Part shown: piece after piece, positions 24,607 through 36,432 of the stretch
Position numbering within the stretch: position 1 is the stretch's first letter
Layout: each line of letters opens with the position of its first letter
Notes under the pieces: generated by a model
The model's database searches: none
What the model saw: the letters and a program-made list of their open reading frames with translations, nothing else
Told to the model about the DNA's origin: nothing
NCBI GenBank assembly: GCA_023053575.1
Contig: JAKZAP010000077.1
Coordinates: 1 to 64,000, forward strand
Source of the DNA: Branchinecta lynchi
Taxonomy: Eukaryota; Arthropoda; Branchiopoda; Anostraca; Branchinectidae
DNA length: 64,000 nt
Reading direction: 5' to 3'
Made by a program: the position numbers and the translations under genes

Positions 24607-27600
24607 GAATCGTCGGATTAATCCCCAAAAACATGGTTTCCCTGGGCGTTCAGTCGAGTCCTTCAGAAGCTTGTCAAGTTTCATCGTCTTAGCTCACGTG
24701 GAAGTGCCCGAACCAGCAAAAGTGAGACGGTGGGACCACAAATACGATCGCAATATCACACTTGACGCAAAGGCTAATGCCACAATACACCAATGTTACA
24801 AAACGCTGACGGTTTTTGGGGAAAAATAGAAGAAACTAGACCTACGTTGCCCGGGCAACGTGAAGTGTTGCGGCAACCTTTGTCCGGCTTCGCCGGCTAA
24901 AGTGTTTCTTCGTTGTCGGTTAAATGCTGAAATTGTCAACTCATCGAAGCTTTTAAAACGGTATGTTCTAAAAAGAATAATCACATAATCAAAAGCTGTT
25001 CTTTAGCGTTGTAAAACCAACAACAAAACAATATCGGAAGAAGGCTATCCGTAACGTTTCAGGATTAAAATACCATAGATGACACTATTAATTATTACAA
25101 AACTACCTTATTGTTTTACATTACCGTATCGTTTTTACCCGTTGCGTAAACAGTTAATCCTAGGTTATAGCGATAGACCATCGATACAAACTTTCTTACT
25201 GTCATATTTACAGAAATCGAATACAATGTGCACCAATTTTCAAAAGTTTCTAGCCCATCGTGAACCGATCTTACTTACAAGTCCGTCTCCCGTGATTGAC
25301 ATCAACTTCACCGGAAACAAATAATGGATACACCAGCTATCAAAAGTTGCAAACCCCTCATCGCTGAAGATGACTATAGCATAAAAGCCGATTATTACTT
25401 ACAAGTCCCATGCATGTCTTACAATTGGGAACAAAATTGTTCTTACCATCGAATACTCCTGAGACAAATAACAGGTATACCAACTAGCAAAAGCTGCAAA
25501 CTCCTCGTTGCCGAAGATGATTATGAGCTAACAGTCGACTGTTGCTTACAGTCGACTCTTGCTTACAAGTCCCTTACATGTCTCACAACTGGTATCGCCT
25601 ATTTTTGGTTTCAGTGTGTACCTTACTCCTGAAGTTGTCAACTCCTTGAAACTTTCAAACTGGTTTATCTCATGATGGATTTCTGTTCAAAAAAATGGAT
25701 GGCATATATTTTGATCAGCTCTTCAAGGCTAGCCCTAACCACAACAAAAGCATATCGGAAAAAGGGACTAAATTGACTTTGCAGTCAGTTGAACTTTATC
25801 CTTTTCAATCGTAGACATCGTGACGGATGAAAACTTGGAATAATATCCTATATAATCTGTTGGTATTATAAAGCTATCCGTAACTTTTTAGGATTAAAAT
25901 ACCATAGATGACACTATTAATTATTACGAAACTACCTTGTTTTACATTACAGTATCGTGTGTACCCGTTGCGTTAACAGTAAATCCTAGGTTACAGCGAT
26001 AGACCAACGATACAAACTTTCTTACCGTCAGATTTATAGAAATCGAATACAATGTGCAACAATTTGCACAAATTTCTAGCCCCTCGTGCACCGATTCTAC
26101 TGACAAGTCCCTTTCCCGTGATAGACATCAAGTTCACCGGATAAAAATAATGGGTACACCGACTAGCAAAAGTTGCAAACCCCTCATCGCTGAAGATTTG
26201 TGTAGCATAACAGCCGATTATTACTTACAAGTCCCTTGCATGTTTTACATTTGGGAACCAAATTGTTCATCAAATGACAGGTACGCCAACTAGCGAGAGC
26301 TGCAAACCCCTCATTGCCGAAGATGATTATGAGCTAACAGTCGCCTGTCGCGTACAAGTCCCCTAAATGTCTCACAACTGGTATCGCCTATTTTTGGTTT
26401 CAGTGTGTACCTTACTACTGAAGTTGTCAACCCCTTGAAACTTTCAAACTGGTGTATCTCATAAAGGAATTTTTGTACCAAAAAAATGGATGTCATATAC
26501 TTTGATCAGCTCATCAGCGGCTATGGATTGCCGTCGAAGTTGAACTTTATTCTTTTCAGTCGTAGATATCGTGACGGATGAAAACTTGGAACAATAGCTT
26601 ATATAATCTAGTTGATATTATAAAGCTATCCGCAACTTTTCAGGATTAAAATACCATAGATGACACTATTAATTATTACAAATTACCTTATTGTTTTACA
26701 TTACCGTATCGTGTGTACCCGTTGCGTAAACAGTTAATCCTAGGTTATAGCGATAGACCATCGATACAAACTTTCTTACTGTCATATTTACAGAAATCGA
26801 ATACAATGTGCACCAATTTTCAAAAATTTCTAGCCCCTCGTGAACGGATTCTTACTTACTAGTCCGTCTCCCGTGACTGACATCAAATTCACCGGAAACA
26901 AATAATGGATATACCAGCTATCAAAAGTTGCAAGCCCCTCATCGCTGACGATGATTATAGCATAAGCTTTTTAAACGGGATGTTCTAAAAAAATTAATCA
27001 TATGATCAAAAGTTATTCTTCAGCGTTGTAAAAACAACAACAAAATAATATAGGAAGAAGGGACTAAATTAACTTTGCAGTCAGTTGTACTTTATCCTTT
27101 TCAATCGTAGACATCGTGACGGATGAAAACTTGGAACAATATCTTATATAATCTAGTTGGTAATAGAAAGGTATCCGTAACTTTTCAGGATTAAAATACC
27201 ATAGATGACACTATTAATTATTATGAAACTACCTCATTGCTTTACATTTTCGTTTGTATCCGTTGTGTAAACAGTTAATCCTCGGTTACATTGATAGACC
27301 ATTGACACAAACTTTCTTACCGTCAGATTTATAGAAATCGAATACAATGTGCACCCATTTGCAAAAATTCCTAGCCCCTCGTGAACCGATTCTTACTTAC
27401 AAGTCCCTCTCCCGTGATATACATTAAGTTAACCGGAAACAAATAATGGGTGCACCAGCTAGCAAAAGCTGCAAACCCATCATTGCAGAAGATGATTGTA
27501 GCATAATAGCCGATTATTACTTACAAGTCCCTTGCATATCTTACCATTGGGAACCAAATTGTTCTTACCATCGAATACACCGGAAACAAATAACAGGTAT

Positions 27601-28586
27601 ACCAACTAGCAAAAGCTGCAAACTCCTCATTACCGAAGATGATTATGGGCTAACAGTCGACTGTTGCTTAAAAGTCCCCTATATGTATCATAACTGGTAT
27701 CGCCTATTTTTGGTTTCAATGTACCTTACTATGTAGTTGTCAACCCCTTTGAAATTTTCAAACTGGTGTATCTCATGAAGGAATTTTTGTACCAAAAAAT
27801 GGATGACATATACTTTGATCAGCTCATCAATGGCTATCGATTGCGGTCGAAAAAAAAATTCTACCTGTCTTAGTTCAAAAGTTGACTTTTTTGCCGTAGG
27901 CCAACTTTCTAACGTCACGACTTAGAAAGGAGCAAAGGATAAGCTCTAGTTTCTTTAGCAATGAGAGAACTTTTAAAGTTTAAGAGGCACATCTGATAAC
28001 GTTACTCTACCACAAACCAAAGTGCAAAAAAAAAATATTATAAACTCAGCTGAAATCGTCGCAGACATGGACAGAAACAATAGATGGCAGCACTTTCGGA
28101 CCCGTGGGAAAAAGACACTTTTTTGTCTCTGTAGATTTTTCTATTTATCACTCAAAGAAGATATGTTGGCTGTGGGGCCGGGTAACTGCCGCATATATTT
28201 AACACTTATAGATTTTAGTCCATCTTCAATTTGAAACTGGTGCCTGCCTGCTTGCGTGCTAGAACGGAGCTTTCCACTCGAAAGCAGAAACATCTTTTGA
28301 TGAAACGAAAGGTTCGCTACACAACTTCAGATAGTCCTCTCTGACATAGGCTATACAGCTCCGCTTCACTTCGCAAACCGTAGGCTCTGGCTCAAGGACA
28401 AGCAAAAACCATCCTTATTGGCCCCAGGCAAGAGTTCTACGGAGCTTTCCAAAATGTAATGTCATATTCATCAATCCGGCCTAAGGTCCACACTTTCCGT
28501 AAAAACCGCACAGGTTAGACCCTTCTCAGTTACCAGGAATAAAATGAAATCGGAGTCATAGGAAAAAAAAAAAAATTGCAAAAAAT
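24607..28586. repeat. Array unit, copy 4 (truncated by assembly gap)
   Basis: It follows the unit from its start to the poly-A tract equivalent to copy-1 3958-3970, where the assembly breaks into Ns. It lacks the exon, MITE and G/C-tract half of the unit. The sequence on the far side of the gap is unrelated to the unit. Confidence 0.95.
24891..27856. repeat. Subrepeat block inside unit copy 4
   Basis: Copy-4 equivalent of the four-subrepeat block. The peptide-core ORFs lie at 25324-25632, 26054-26293 and 27446-27736. Confidence 0.85.
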
Positions 28587-28686
28587 NNNNNNNNNNNNNN
28601 NNNNNNNNNNNNNNNNNNNNNNNNNNNNNNNNNNNNNNNNNNNNNNNNNNNNNNNNNNNNNNNNNNNNNNNNNNNNNNNNNNNNNN
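28587..28686. other. Assembly gap (100 N)
   Basis: Exactly 100 Ns, the usual placeholder for a gap of unknown size. It lies at the poly-A tract of array copy 4, so further array copies may be missing. Confidence 0.99.
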
Positions 28687-28699
28687 CCTAATAACAATC

Positions 28700-29437
28700 A
28701 TTTCTTACCCGAATATATACTTCACTCAGAATCCGACTGAAACCCGGAAAATTTATTATAAGTTAAAGTTTTATTTGAAGTTGATTAGATGTTTGATATC
28801 AGGGTTAGAAGAGGGTAAGTTCGCCTGGAATTAGGCCGAAGCCGGAAATTTGGCAGAAGTAAGGCAGGAAGTTTCGATCAGACTCGTCAAATTAGATATG
28901 ACTTATAGTAAACACACATGCGGAATCCATATCGGAACTTGGTTTTCTCAGGTGATTAGCTATTTAGCCTTAATCTGTTTCTAAATTTTAATAATACAAA
29001 TATTCAAGGAGCCTGGCGAAGACAACACCCATTTGTCTGTATCAAATATTTTGGGATTCCATCGAAACCTTTGGTCTTGTTACCGACAGTTATCAAAGCC
29101 TAACTTTTACTAGAAATGATCTTTCCATGATGAAATAGTTCAGCAATATTGATTTTTTTAAATTAGCGATTTTCTTGAAAACGCTTGTCGACTCCATCCA
29201 GCCTTCCTCCTTTCCGACTCGGCCGTCTGTACGCAAAATATTTGATAACTGAATGTGCGGTTGTTAAAGTGGAAAAAACAAACAAAACAAAAAAAGTCCA
29301 AAACAGAAGATAGAACAGGGTGGCCTACCAGGTCGTCCTAAATGAACATTGACCAAAGGTTTCTACGGAATCCCAAAAATTTAATATTGATCCAGACAAT
29401 TGGGTCTTGTAGGTATCCGGCCCTCGCCAGACTCCTT
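28700..29437. repeat. Family A dispersed repeat with inverted arms
   Basis: The part at 28735-29000 matches 44330-44610 (shared blocks such as AAATTTGGCAGAAGTAAG and TTTTCTCAGGTGATTAGC). The block at 29011-29085 (GGAGCCTGGCGAAGACAA and onward) is the inverse of 29352-29437, making a foldback end with a ~265 bp loop. Inside the loop there is a run of A-rich sequence but no gene. No coding potential was recognised. Confidence 0.7.
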
Positions 29438-29615
29438 AAAGTTTAACTGAAAAGCAAACTTAATTTGTATCTTTTAACTGAATACACTGTATTATTGGAT
29501 TGTGTTAAGAGGATTATTTTTTTTCATTTTTCACTGTTTTCTCTAGTATGACGTTGAGAATATTTACGTCCATGCTCACACCGCAAAATTCTACTATGAG
29601 ACGGAAATTTTTAAT
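29437..29615 (-). mobile_element. Fragment of family C MITE (inverted)
   Basis: The reverse complement aligns with 42960-43137: shared CTTAAAGTTTAACTGAAAAGC, ACTGTGTTAAG and the ATGACGTTGAGAATATTTACG-like block. It is one end of the element seen more completely at 42694-43137. Confidence 0.65.
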
Positions 29616-29862
29616 CTGAATAATATAAAAACGGCTTTTCAGTCGCTAGTATCAGCTTGGTGAATACACCAACACAAGGACAATGTTAAGGCCTCTTCTC
29701 GTGAGTGTAGCGTGATGAACCAAAAGATTGTGTGGTGTGGCCAAAGATATTGTTTGTCACCCATGTGATCTGTCTGATTCCGATTAATCTTGTTTGTTTG
29801 TCTTGTCTTATTTATCTGAATGTTCCTTTTTGAAGCTTTCAATGTTGATTTTCATTAAAGAT
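29616..29862. other. Intervening sequence, no gene seen
   Basis: This short AT-rich stretch lies between the inverted family C fragment and the second family C copy that received the foldback element. Only short shadow ORFs are present. Confidence 0.5.
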
Positions 29863-29871
29863 TAACCAAAA
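29863..29871 (+). repeat. 9-bp target site duplication, left
   Basis: TAACCAAAA immediately precedes the terminal inverted repeat and is repeated at 37050-37058 on the far side. Confidence 0.9.
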
Positions 29872-29961
29872 GGCACTGTCTAGGGAACCGGGAGTCGTAC
29901 TTTATGTCCTACGGGCTACGGAACCGGTAGTTCTCACGGAAACCAAACCATATGAGCTGCA
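29872..29961 (+). repeat. Foldback left arm, outer part
   Basis: 90 bp, inverse of about 36960-37049. It ends at GAGCTGC, where the LINE begins. Confidence 0.88.
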
Positions 29962-30200
29962 ATGACGGAAAGTTTGCAGGGACGGAAAGTTTGGATGCAA
30001 TATTCAAAGTTCCAGAAGATTTTTCGCCCAGCTGTACTACCAATAGAGCAGAAACTGCAGAGCGCTTCGTGGAAAACGAAGACTCATCAGTCCTGTATTG
30101 TTGAAGACAGTCCATCTGCGTGCTCCCCAACAAGAGGGGAGCACCCTGGTGAGTGGAACTTACTCAATTTACCTCCTCCCCCAGTAACCAGAGTAAAGAG

Positions 30201-31979
30201 ATGTCTCTACAGAGAACACCCCCAGAGCAATTGAATCGCCAGGTAGCAGGGATTCAACATATTGCTAGTCAACCAACAAGAGAGTCAGAAGAAATGAGAG
30301 CTGCAAATTACGCCCCAACCCCAGGATACAGGCCTATGCTTGATGGGTCAGCAGGGCATACTCCAGGGAGCAAAAAGAGAAAAAATGATTGTCATAGCCG
30401 TAGCCCAGATGATGAACACATCTGGTCCCAACGTCAGCGACAGCCAACACCAAAAAAGAGCACGCCGCCGTCAAAGGCCCCTTTGGTAGTAGTCCGAGTC
30501 CGAACTAGGGACGGAAAAAAGTTTGAAACTAAAAGTAGCCAGGCTATTAGAGCTGCAGTATATAGAGCTTTGAAGAAGAATTTTGAGATGAACATCCTTC
30601 TTTCAGGAGAGATGGACCTGTACTTCGAGGACAATGCGGCAGCCGAGTCATTAATCAGCAAAGGAGACACGTTCCACATTGGAGGAAAAGAAGTCACTGC
30701 AACAGCAGTCAAGCGCACAAAAGCCTTCAAGTTCGTCATCTATGGGGTTCTCCCAGAGATTACAGACGAAGAGCTAAAGGAAGAACTCATTACGAGCAGC
30801 GGCCAAAGTCTTGCGATATCTCAGATTGTGAGACTTCAAACCAAACGAGATGGCACAACCCAACCCAGCAAATCAGTCCTCATAACCAGTGAGGAGGAAA
30901 TGCCAAGGGAGATCTACCTCTTTGGCAGACGTATGGCCCATAAGGAATACAAGGCCAAACCAATGCAATGCATGAACTGCCTGGTGTACGGCCACCCAAC
31001 AAATAAGTGTGCTAAACAGGCCCCAACCTGCAGTAGATGTGCAAAAGAAGGGCACGTTTCATCAGCTTGCACAGCAGAATTTACCTTCTGCAGAAATTGC
31101 AAGAAGTTTGGCCACACGGCCCTTCAGAAGAACTATTGCTCTGCACACAAAAAGAGAGCAGAAATTGTCAGGAAAGCCAATGATCTCGACATCCCATTTG
31201 GAATAGCAGCATCAAAAGTTGCAGAAGAAAACCTACGGAGAACAAGGGAAAACCAACAGTACCCCCCTACTACAGGGGTAATACAAAACAATGAACGTGG
31301 AATCCCTACCAGCGCCCAGCCCGGACAAAATGGGACAAACGTACCCACCAGAAGAACTTACGTCGAAGCAGCCCGATTCTCAAGGAACCAGCCTATAGGA
31401 AGCTCCCCCTCGGTACCTCAACAAAATGCGTACTGGACACCTCAAGGATCAACACCTCAGCCATCCCGGAGCACAACAAGGCAACAGAGCCAGCAACCAA
31501 CAACCCACCATGCAGAAAACGAGTGGAAGAACGTCGCAACCTACCTCGCAATCACGCACATGATTAACGTGGGAAATCTACCAGACACAACGAAAGCAAT
31601 CCTGACTCGACGAGCGATCAACACTCTCTTCGGCCCGGACATCTGGAAGACAGCCTCGGCAGAATTCCAAAAATTGTCTCAGGAAATACGGCTACCTCCA
31701 CTAGCAGCGGAAGAAAGAAAACAAGCAGACCATCAGGCAAAAGGAATCGAATCAAAAATTCAGAAAACCCCAAACAGAGAAGCTGATCCAACAAAGGAAT
31801 CTGTCCAGAACCCCACCAAAAACGACAGAAGGGTATCCAACATGCCGATTCCTAAACAAAGAAATGACCAACAGCAAATCCAACTGTCAGCCCGCAAAGA
31901 CCCGACCGAGTCGTGGGCCGCAGATGAAGACATGGAACCTGAGATGAACATCCAGCTAAGGGGAAATAACTTAGAATGA
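30201..31979 (+). CDS. LINE ORF1: Gag-like nucleic-acid-binding protein
   Basis: 592 residues from the first in-frame ATG (30201); the frame is open somewhat further upstream but without an ATG. The N-terminus is basic and low complexity. The centre (about 180-256) resembles the RRM-like/PRE region of insect LINE ORF1 proteins. It is followed by three zinc knuckles: C257-x2-C-x4-H-x4-C270, C277-x2-C-x4-H-x4-C290, and C297-x2-C-x4-H-x7-C313. The C-terminus is Gln/Pro/Thr-rich. In this family the protein binds element RNA in the ribonucleoprotein particle. The stop codon overlaps the ORF2 start as ATGA, suggesting coupled termination and reinitiation. Confidence 0.88.
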   Translation: MSLQRTPPEQLNRQVAGIQHIASQPTRESEEMRAANYAPTPGYRPMLDGSAGHTPGSKKRKNDCHSRSPDDEHIWSQRQRQPTPKKSTPPSKAPLVVVRVRTRDGKKFETKSSQAIRAAVYRALKKNFEMNILLSGEMDLYFEDNAAAESLISKGDTFHIGGKEVTATAVKRTKAFKFVIYGVLPEITDEELKEELITSSGQSLAISQIVRLQTKRDGTTQPSKSVLITSEEEMPREIYLFGRRMAHKEYKAKPMQCMNCLVYGHPTNKCAKQAPTCSRCAKEGHVSSACTAEFTFCRNCKKFGHTALQKNYCSAHKKRAEIVRKANDLDIPFGIAASKVAEENLRRTRENQQYPPTTGVIQNNERGIPTSAQPGQNGTNVPTRRTYVEAARFSRNQPIGSSPSVPQQNAYWTPQGSTPQPSRSTTRQQSQQPTTHHAENEWKNVATYLAITHMINVGNLPDTTKAILTRRAINTLFGPDIWKTASAEFQKLSQEIRLPPLAAEERKQADHQAKGIESKIQKTPNREADPTKESVQNPTKNDRRVSNMPIPKQRNDQQQIQLSARKDPTESWAADEDMEPEMNIQLRGNNLE

Positions 31980-34900
31980 CGCATATACCACAGCCTGTTG
32001 GTAATCCAAAATCCAGGTATGAATTTAAAATACTACAGTGGAATACCATATCTCTGGGAAAAGGAAAAATAAATGAATTATGTGATTATTTGTCAAAACA
32101 GACAATTGATGTGATATGCCTGCAAGAGACAAATCTAAACAGTATGAGAGTAGTAAAGATACCAGGATTCAAAGTATATAGGAAAGACAGGGAACAACAA
32201 GGAAGAAAAGGAGGAGGGGTAGCCGTACTAGTAAATGAGAGTGTGAAACACACCCCGTTAAAACCCAGGCAGTATCCTAATGGAGTGGATGTGGTAGGCG
32301 TAAAGATCATAAAGCCAGATGAAGGATGGTTGAAAATATGCTCAATGTACAACCCAACTGGAGAAAATGATATACACCAAGTAATAGAAGAAGAGACACT
32401 AGGAGGCAAAACCATTATAGTAGGAGACCTCAACGCCCACAGCCCAGTTTGGGAAGACAAGGGATCAACGAATAAAGCAGGAAGAAGTCTAGAGAGAGCG
32501 CTGCTGGACGCAAATGGTCTAACCATGTACACACCATTTAACATGCCAACCCATTTCGACAGGTCCCGCAACAAATCCTCAACCATAGACCTGCAAATTG
32601 GCCCAGCAGCACTCAAGGGGAAGGTGACGGTCAAACAAGTCAAGGAGTTACAGACAGACCACATAGGAATCCTTACAACGATCTCTAATCTGCCGATAGA
32701 GAAAGTCCCACCTACTTATCGCTTTAACAGCAGAAAGGCCGACTGGAAAGCCTTCAAACAAGAATTAGAAGCAGCAGACTACACCGTAGTGCAGGCAAAG
32801 CGTAGTGTGGATGAGAAAGCAGAACAAATAACAAACATCCTTATGATGGCAGCCGAACGGACCATACCAAAGACTTCAAACCAAAAACTCAGGCCCCCAG
32901 CTCAAACCCCAAAAGTCTGGTGGACGGAAAGCTGCGCTAAGGCAGTTTAGGAGAAGAAAACCTGTCGCAAACGCTTCCAGCAAAATCCTAGCCAGCAGAC
33001 AGCAGTTGAACTGAGGAGAGCAGAAGCCAAAGTGAAGAAAGAATGCAACCTAGCCAAGAAGAATTCATGGGATAACTTCGCAAGTCAGATGAACTACAAC
33101 ACTGCCCCTTCCAAAATCCATCGTTTCATCAGCAAATTAGAAGGGAGAAACGCTGCTTCAGATGACAGAAAATTCAGCATATCAGTTCGGGGGTCCCCAG
33201 TGGAGAAGGACCAGGATAAGGCAGAGATATTTGCCGATCTCTACCAGAAACCAAGGATTCCATCAGAGAGAACCAACCCATTTGTATGCACTCTACCCAC
33301 TAAGTCAGCACATAAAACCACGCTAATGCTTCCCTTCACGATGGGTGAATTGGAGGACGCTATCACGAAATCCAACCAAAACTCCGCGCCAGGCTTTGAC
33401 GAAATAAGCATAAGATGGGTGACTGAATCGAGTGAAACATTTAAGCGAAACCTGCTGGAAATCTACAAAGCAGCATGGAAACAACACAAGTTTCCAAAAA
33501 TCTGGAAAAGAGCAGTCATTCACCCTATCCCAAAACCAGGAAAACCACAAGAAGAAGTGAAATCATACAGACCCATATCAATATTACCAACTTTAGGGAA
33601 AATTCTGGAAAGAATGGTGTACAGGAGAGTCGAATGGTTTGCAGAAACGAATGACATCATCCCAAAATCCCAAACGGGTTTTAGGAAAAGACACAGTACC
33701 ATGGATAATCTGACAAGACTGGAGCAGGATGTGAAGATAGCCCTAAAGGAAGGGGAGTATCTCATAGCAGTGCTTTTCGACTACGAGGATGCGTACGGGA
33801 ACGTGAGACGCGAAAAGCTCCAAGAAACACTGAAATCCAAAGACTTCCCAGAAGGACTCATCAAATTCACAATGGACTTCCTTGAAGAAAGAACCATCGA
33901 AGTAAAAATCAACCAAGCGAAATCAGCCCAGAAGCAAATCCACGAAGGACTCCCGCAGGGATCCATCCTAAGCCCCCTTCTGTTCATATTGTACATCAGC
34001 GAACTCCAAATGAGAAGAAGTCAAACTAATCAAGGGGAGTTTGCGGACGACCTCCTGATTTGGGAAAGAGGGAAGGACCCAAAAGAACTACGTAAAGCAG
34101 TCCAACAATCAGTCGATGACGTCAACCAGTTCTCCAAATCTTTTGGCCTCCCGATTTCAGCGGGGAAATCAAAGGCCATAGTTTTTCATAGCAGGAAGTT
34201 GCAAACCCTCCCCGAACTAGAGATAGATGGCAGCCGATTAGCGTATGAAGACGAAGTAACTCTACTCGGAGTAACCCTGGAGAAAAGGTTCACCCTACAG
34301 AGGCAGGTACACAATACAAGGACAGCGGCAGTAAACAGGATCCAGATGATGAAACGACTGGCCGGAACCAGGTGGGGCTCGGCGCCAAAGACACTTTTGG
34401 ACTTCTACAAAACATATGTGAGAGGAAAAATCGAATATGCCCTCCAACTTATTGAAGCCGGACCGGAATCCCACATGAAGACACTAGAGACAGTCCAAAA
34501 CATGGCAATTAGGATCGCCCTGGGGCTCCACAAACATACCCCCGTCCAGAAGCTTCGCGAAATTGCTGGGCTGCCCACCCTAAGTGAACGAGGAAAAATG
34601 CTACGCATAAAGTACTTCACGAAAATCCAGTGCTATGGTCAAAAACACGCGGTATACGAAAAGACATTCGGCAATACGGGCCTACAGAGCTCCACAAAAT
34701 CATCATGGTCAAAATTCGTCGCGGAAGTACCTGAGTGGAAGGCAACGAAAGCAGAAGCACATCCATTTTCAGAATCTCCTCCATGGACAATGGCCCAACC
34801 TATAGTGCAAGACCAGCTGATCCCGTTGGACAAATCCCACTACTCTACGGATACAGTAAACCAAATTTTCAAATACGAAATGTCGACCCGTTTCGCCAAC

Positions 34901-35695
34901 CACCTACAAATATACACAGATGGTTCAGTGAAAGGCAAGAAGGCAGGGGCGGCAGCCTGCATTCCCGAGTACAAGTTGAATATCGCCATTCGCCTCCCTG
35001 AAGGCACATCCATCCTCACAGCTGAGTTAGCGGCAATCGAAAAGTCACTGGAAGTGGTTACCCAAATGCCTCCGGAGTCGAGAGAAGTGGTGATCCTGTC
35101 GGACTCCCGATCAGCACTACAACTACTACACAAAATAAACTCGGCAAGTGAAGACACAGACCTCAAGAACATCAGAAATCTCCTCCAACTTCTCGAAGAT
35201 CAAAACATCAGCTGCAAGTTTCAACATATCCCGAGCCACAAGGGAATCCATCACAACGAAGAAGCGGACGCCTTGGCTAGTAAAGCAGCGGACAACCCAG
35301 CTCAATCCCAACTGCAAACTATGAGAGACATCATGCGAAACCGTATCTCCACGAAGAAAATGCAGTTACACCCGTCACCCTTTAAAACACGTCATCAGTG
35401 CGTCACTTACTACAGGCTTAAGACTGAGACTCTCCTTCTAAACAAAACGCTGTTTGAATGGGGACTCCACAACACTCCACACTGCAGAACATGCCATCAG
35501 GTGGAAGAAGATGTGCAACATGTTCTATTCGACTGCAAAGGAGACAACCAAACAGCCAAATTGAGGACCACGTGCCGGAGACTAAGGATACAACCGTCTT
35601 TAAGCGCTATCAACCTAGCACCACTTCGGAAGTTGGAGGAGAAAGAACTTTTCCACCAGATGATCAAGATCCTACAGGAGAGAGAAGCCAGCTAG
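31976..35695 (+). CDS. LINE ORF2: APE endonuclease - reverse transcriptase - RNase H (one in-frame TAG)
   Basis: About 1,239 codons, one of which is TAG (32948-32950, codon 325); the frame is otherwise open, so the product would be truncated unless the stop is read through. The APE endonuclease covers about 15-235: QWN near N23, LQET with E51, GDLNAH (D151, N153), TIDL (D205) and TDH (D228-H229). The RT (about 480-760) has YRPIS, motif A FDYEDAY with D602, motif B GLPQGSILSPLLF and motif C FADD (689-692). RNase H (about 977-1105) has TDGS D982, ELAAIE, SDSRSA and the EEADALAS block. A C-x2-C-x8-H-x4-C motif closes the C-terminus. Function in the family: target-primed reverse transcription. 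Confidence 0.92.
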
Positions 35696-35836
35696 ATCCC
35701 GTCTGACCCAAGCAGACATATTCCCAACGAAGAAGAAAAAACGTGCAGACGACGCAGGCCACCGAGCCAAGAAGAGAGGCCGAAAGGGAACGACGCTGAT
35801 GTTGCTCCCAATGGCTTGATGATTTGGATGATGAAG

Positions 35837-36355
35837 GGATCTGACGTCATTAACTAACGGAAACTTGTACCTGCTGGCTCCCGTTCCGGTAGTAATTGGA
35901 AATAGCTCACGGAAACTTCATCGCACCAGCTTCTCGTCCGGTAGCCTCACGGAATTGTGTACCCAGAAGCTAGGGAGCCGGTAGTTGATACCGGAAACTG
36001 TATAATTGGAGCTTCTGTTCCGGTAGTGTCTACGTGGAATATAACACTCACGGAATAGTTTGGATGAGAGCTAGGATGCCGGGATTTTCATGGACTTAGA
36101 GAAAATAACATTGGAATAAATTCACTACCGGAACCCATATATTGAGAGCTAAGGTACCGGTAGCAACTACTATTTGCTTGAAAATGACCAGCTCACGGAC
36201 ACAGGTGACTATGGGCTAGGGTTCCGGTAGTGACGAAAATAAAAAAAATAGGACTCACGGACCCATGTCAGTGTAGACTAGGAAACCGGAAGTGAATATT
36301 TTTTACTCACGGAACCCAGCTCTTGCGAGCTGGGGTTCCGGTAGTGCCAAAAATT
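35837..36355 (+). repeat. Foldback left arm, inner part
   Basis: Resumes at GGGATCTGACGTCATTAACT and is the inverse of about 36433-36953. Six bases found at the junction in the right arm (GATTCC) are missing or altered at the LINE insertion point. Confidence 0.88.
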
Positions 36356-36432
36356 AAAATTAAAAACTCATGGACGCGTGTCAATATGGACTTTGAGTCC
36401 GGTACAGCTCACTGAATCCAGTTATACATCTT

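Larger units (their letters stand above)
1..28586. repeat. Tandem array of ~7.74 kb units (3 full copies + 1 partial)
   Basis: The same sequence recurs head-to-tail with starts at 1, 7736, 15479 and 24607 (spacings 7735, 7743 and 9128). Copies differ by few substitutions, by poly-C/poly-G/poly-A length, and by small indels. Copies 1, 3 and 4 share a short deletion (about 1121, 16602 and 25730) that copy 2 lacks (8860-8873), so the copies are not one sequence repeated by error. The window opens inside the array and the array ends in a 100-N gap, so its true copy number is unknown. The unit contains no recognisable rRNA, histone or snRNA gene. The unit border used here is arbitrary and lies inside a family B repeat. 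Confidence 0.97.
29962..35836 (+). mobile_element. Nearly complete I-like non-LTR retrotransposon (LINE)
   Basis: An ~5.9 kb element: ~240 bp 5' leader, ORF1 (30201-31979), ORF2 (31976-35695) and a short ~140 bp 3' region ending in GATGAT-rich sequence without a long poly-A. The domain order of Gag-like zinc knuckles, APE endonuclease, RT, RNase H and CCHC tail fits the RNase H-bearing I superfamily (I, Nimb, LOA-like). The exact clade cannot be set by eye. The sense strand is A-rich. The only visible ORF lesion is one TAG in ORF2, so insertion is recent. It interrupts the left arm of the foldback element. Confidence 0.9.

Noticed and set aside
1..28586. rDNA, histone or snRNA tandem array
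   Set aside because: The unit has none of the conserved sequences of those genes in either strand.
32086..35317. Many minus-strand ORFs up to 192 codons
   Set aside because: Shadows of LINE ORF2 on the opposite strand.
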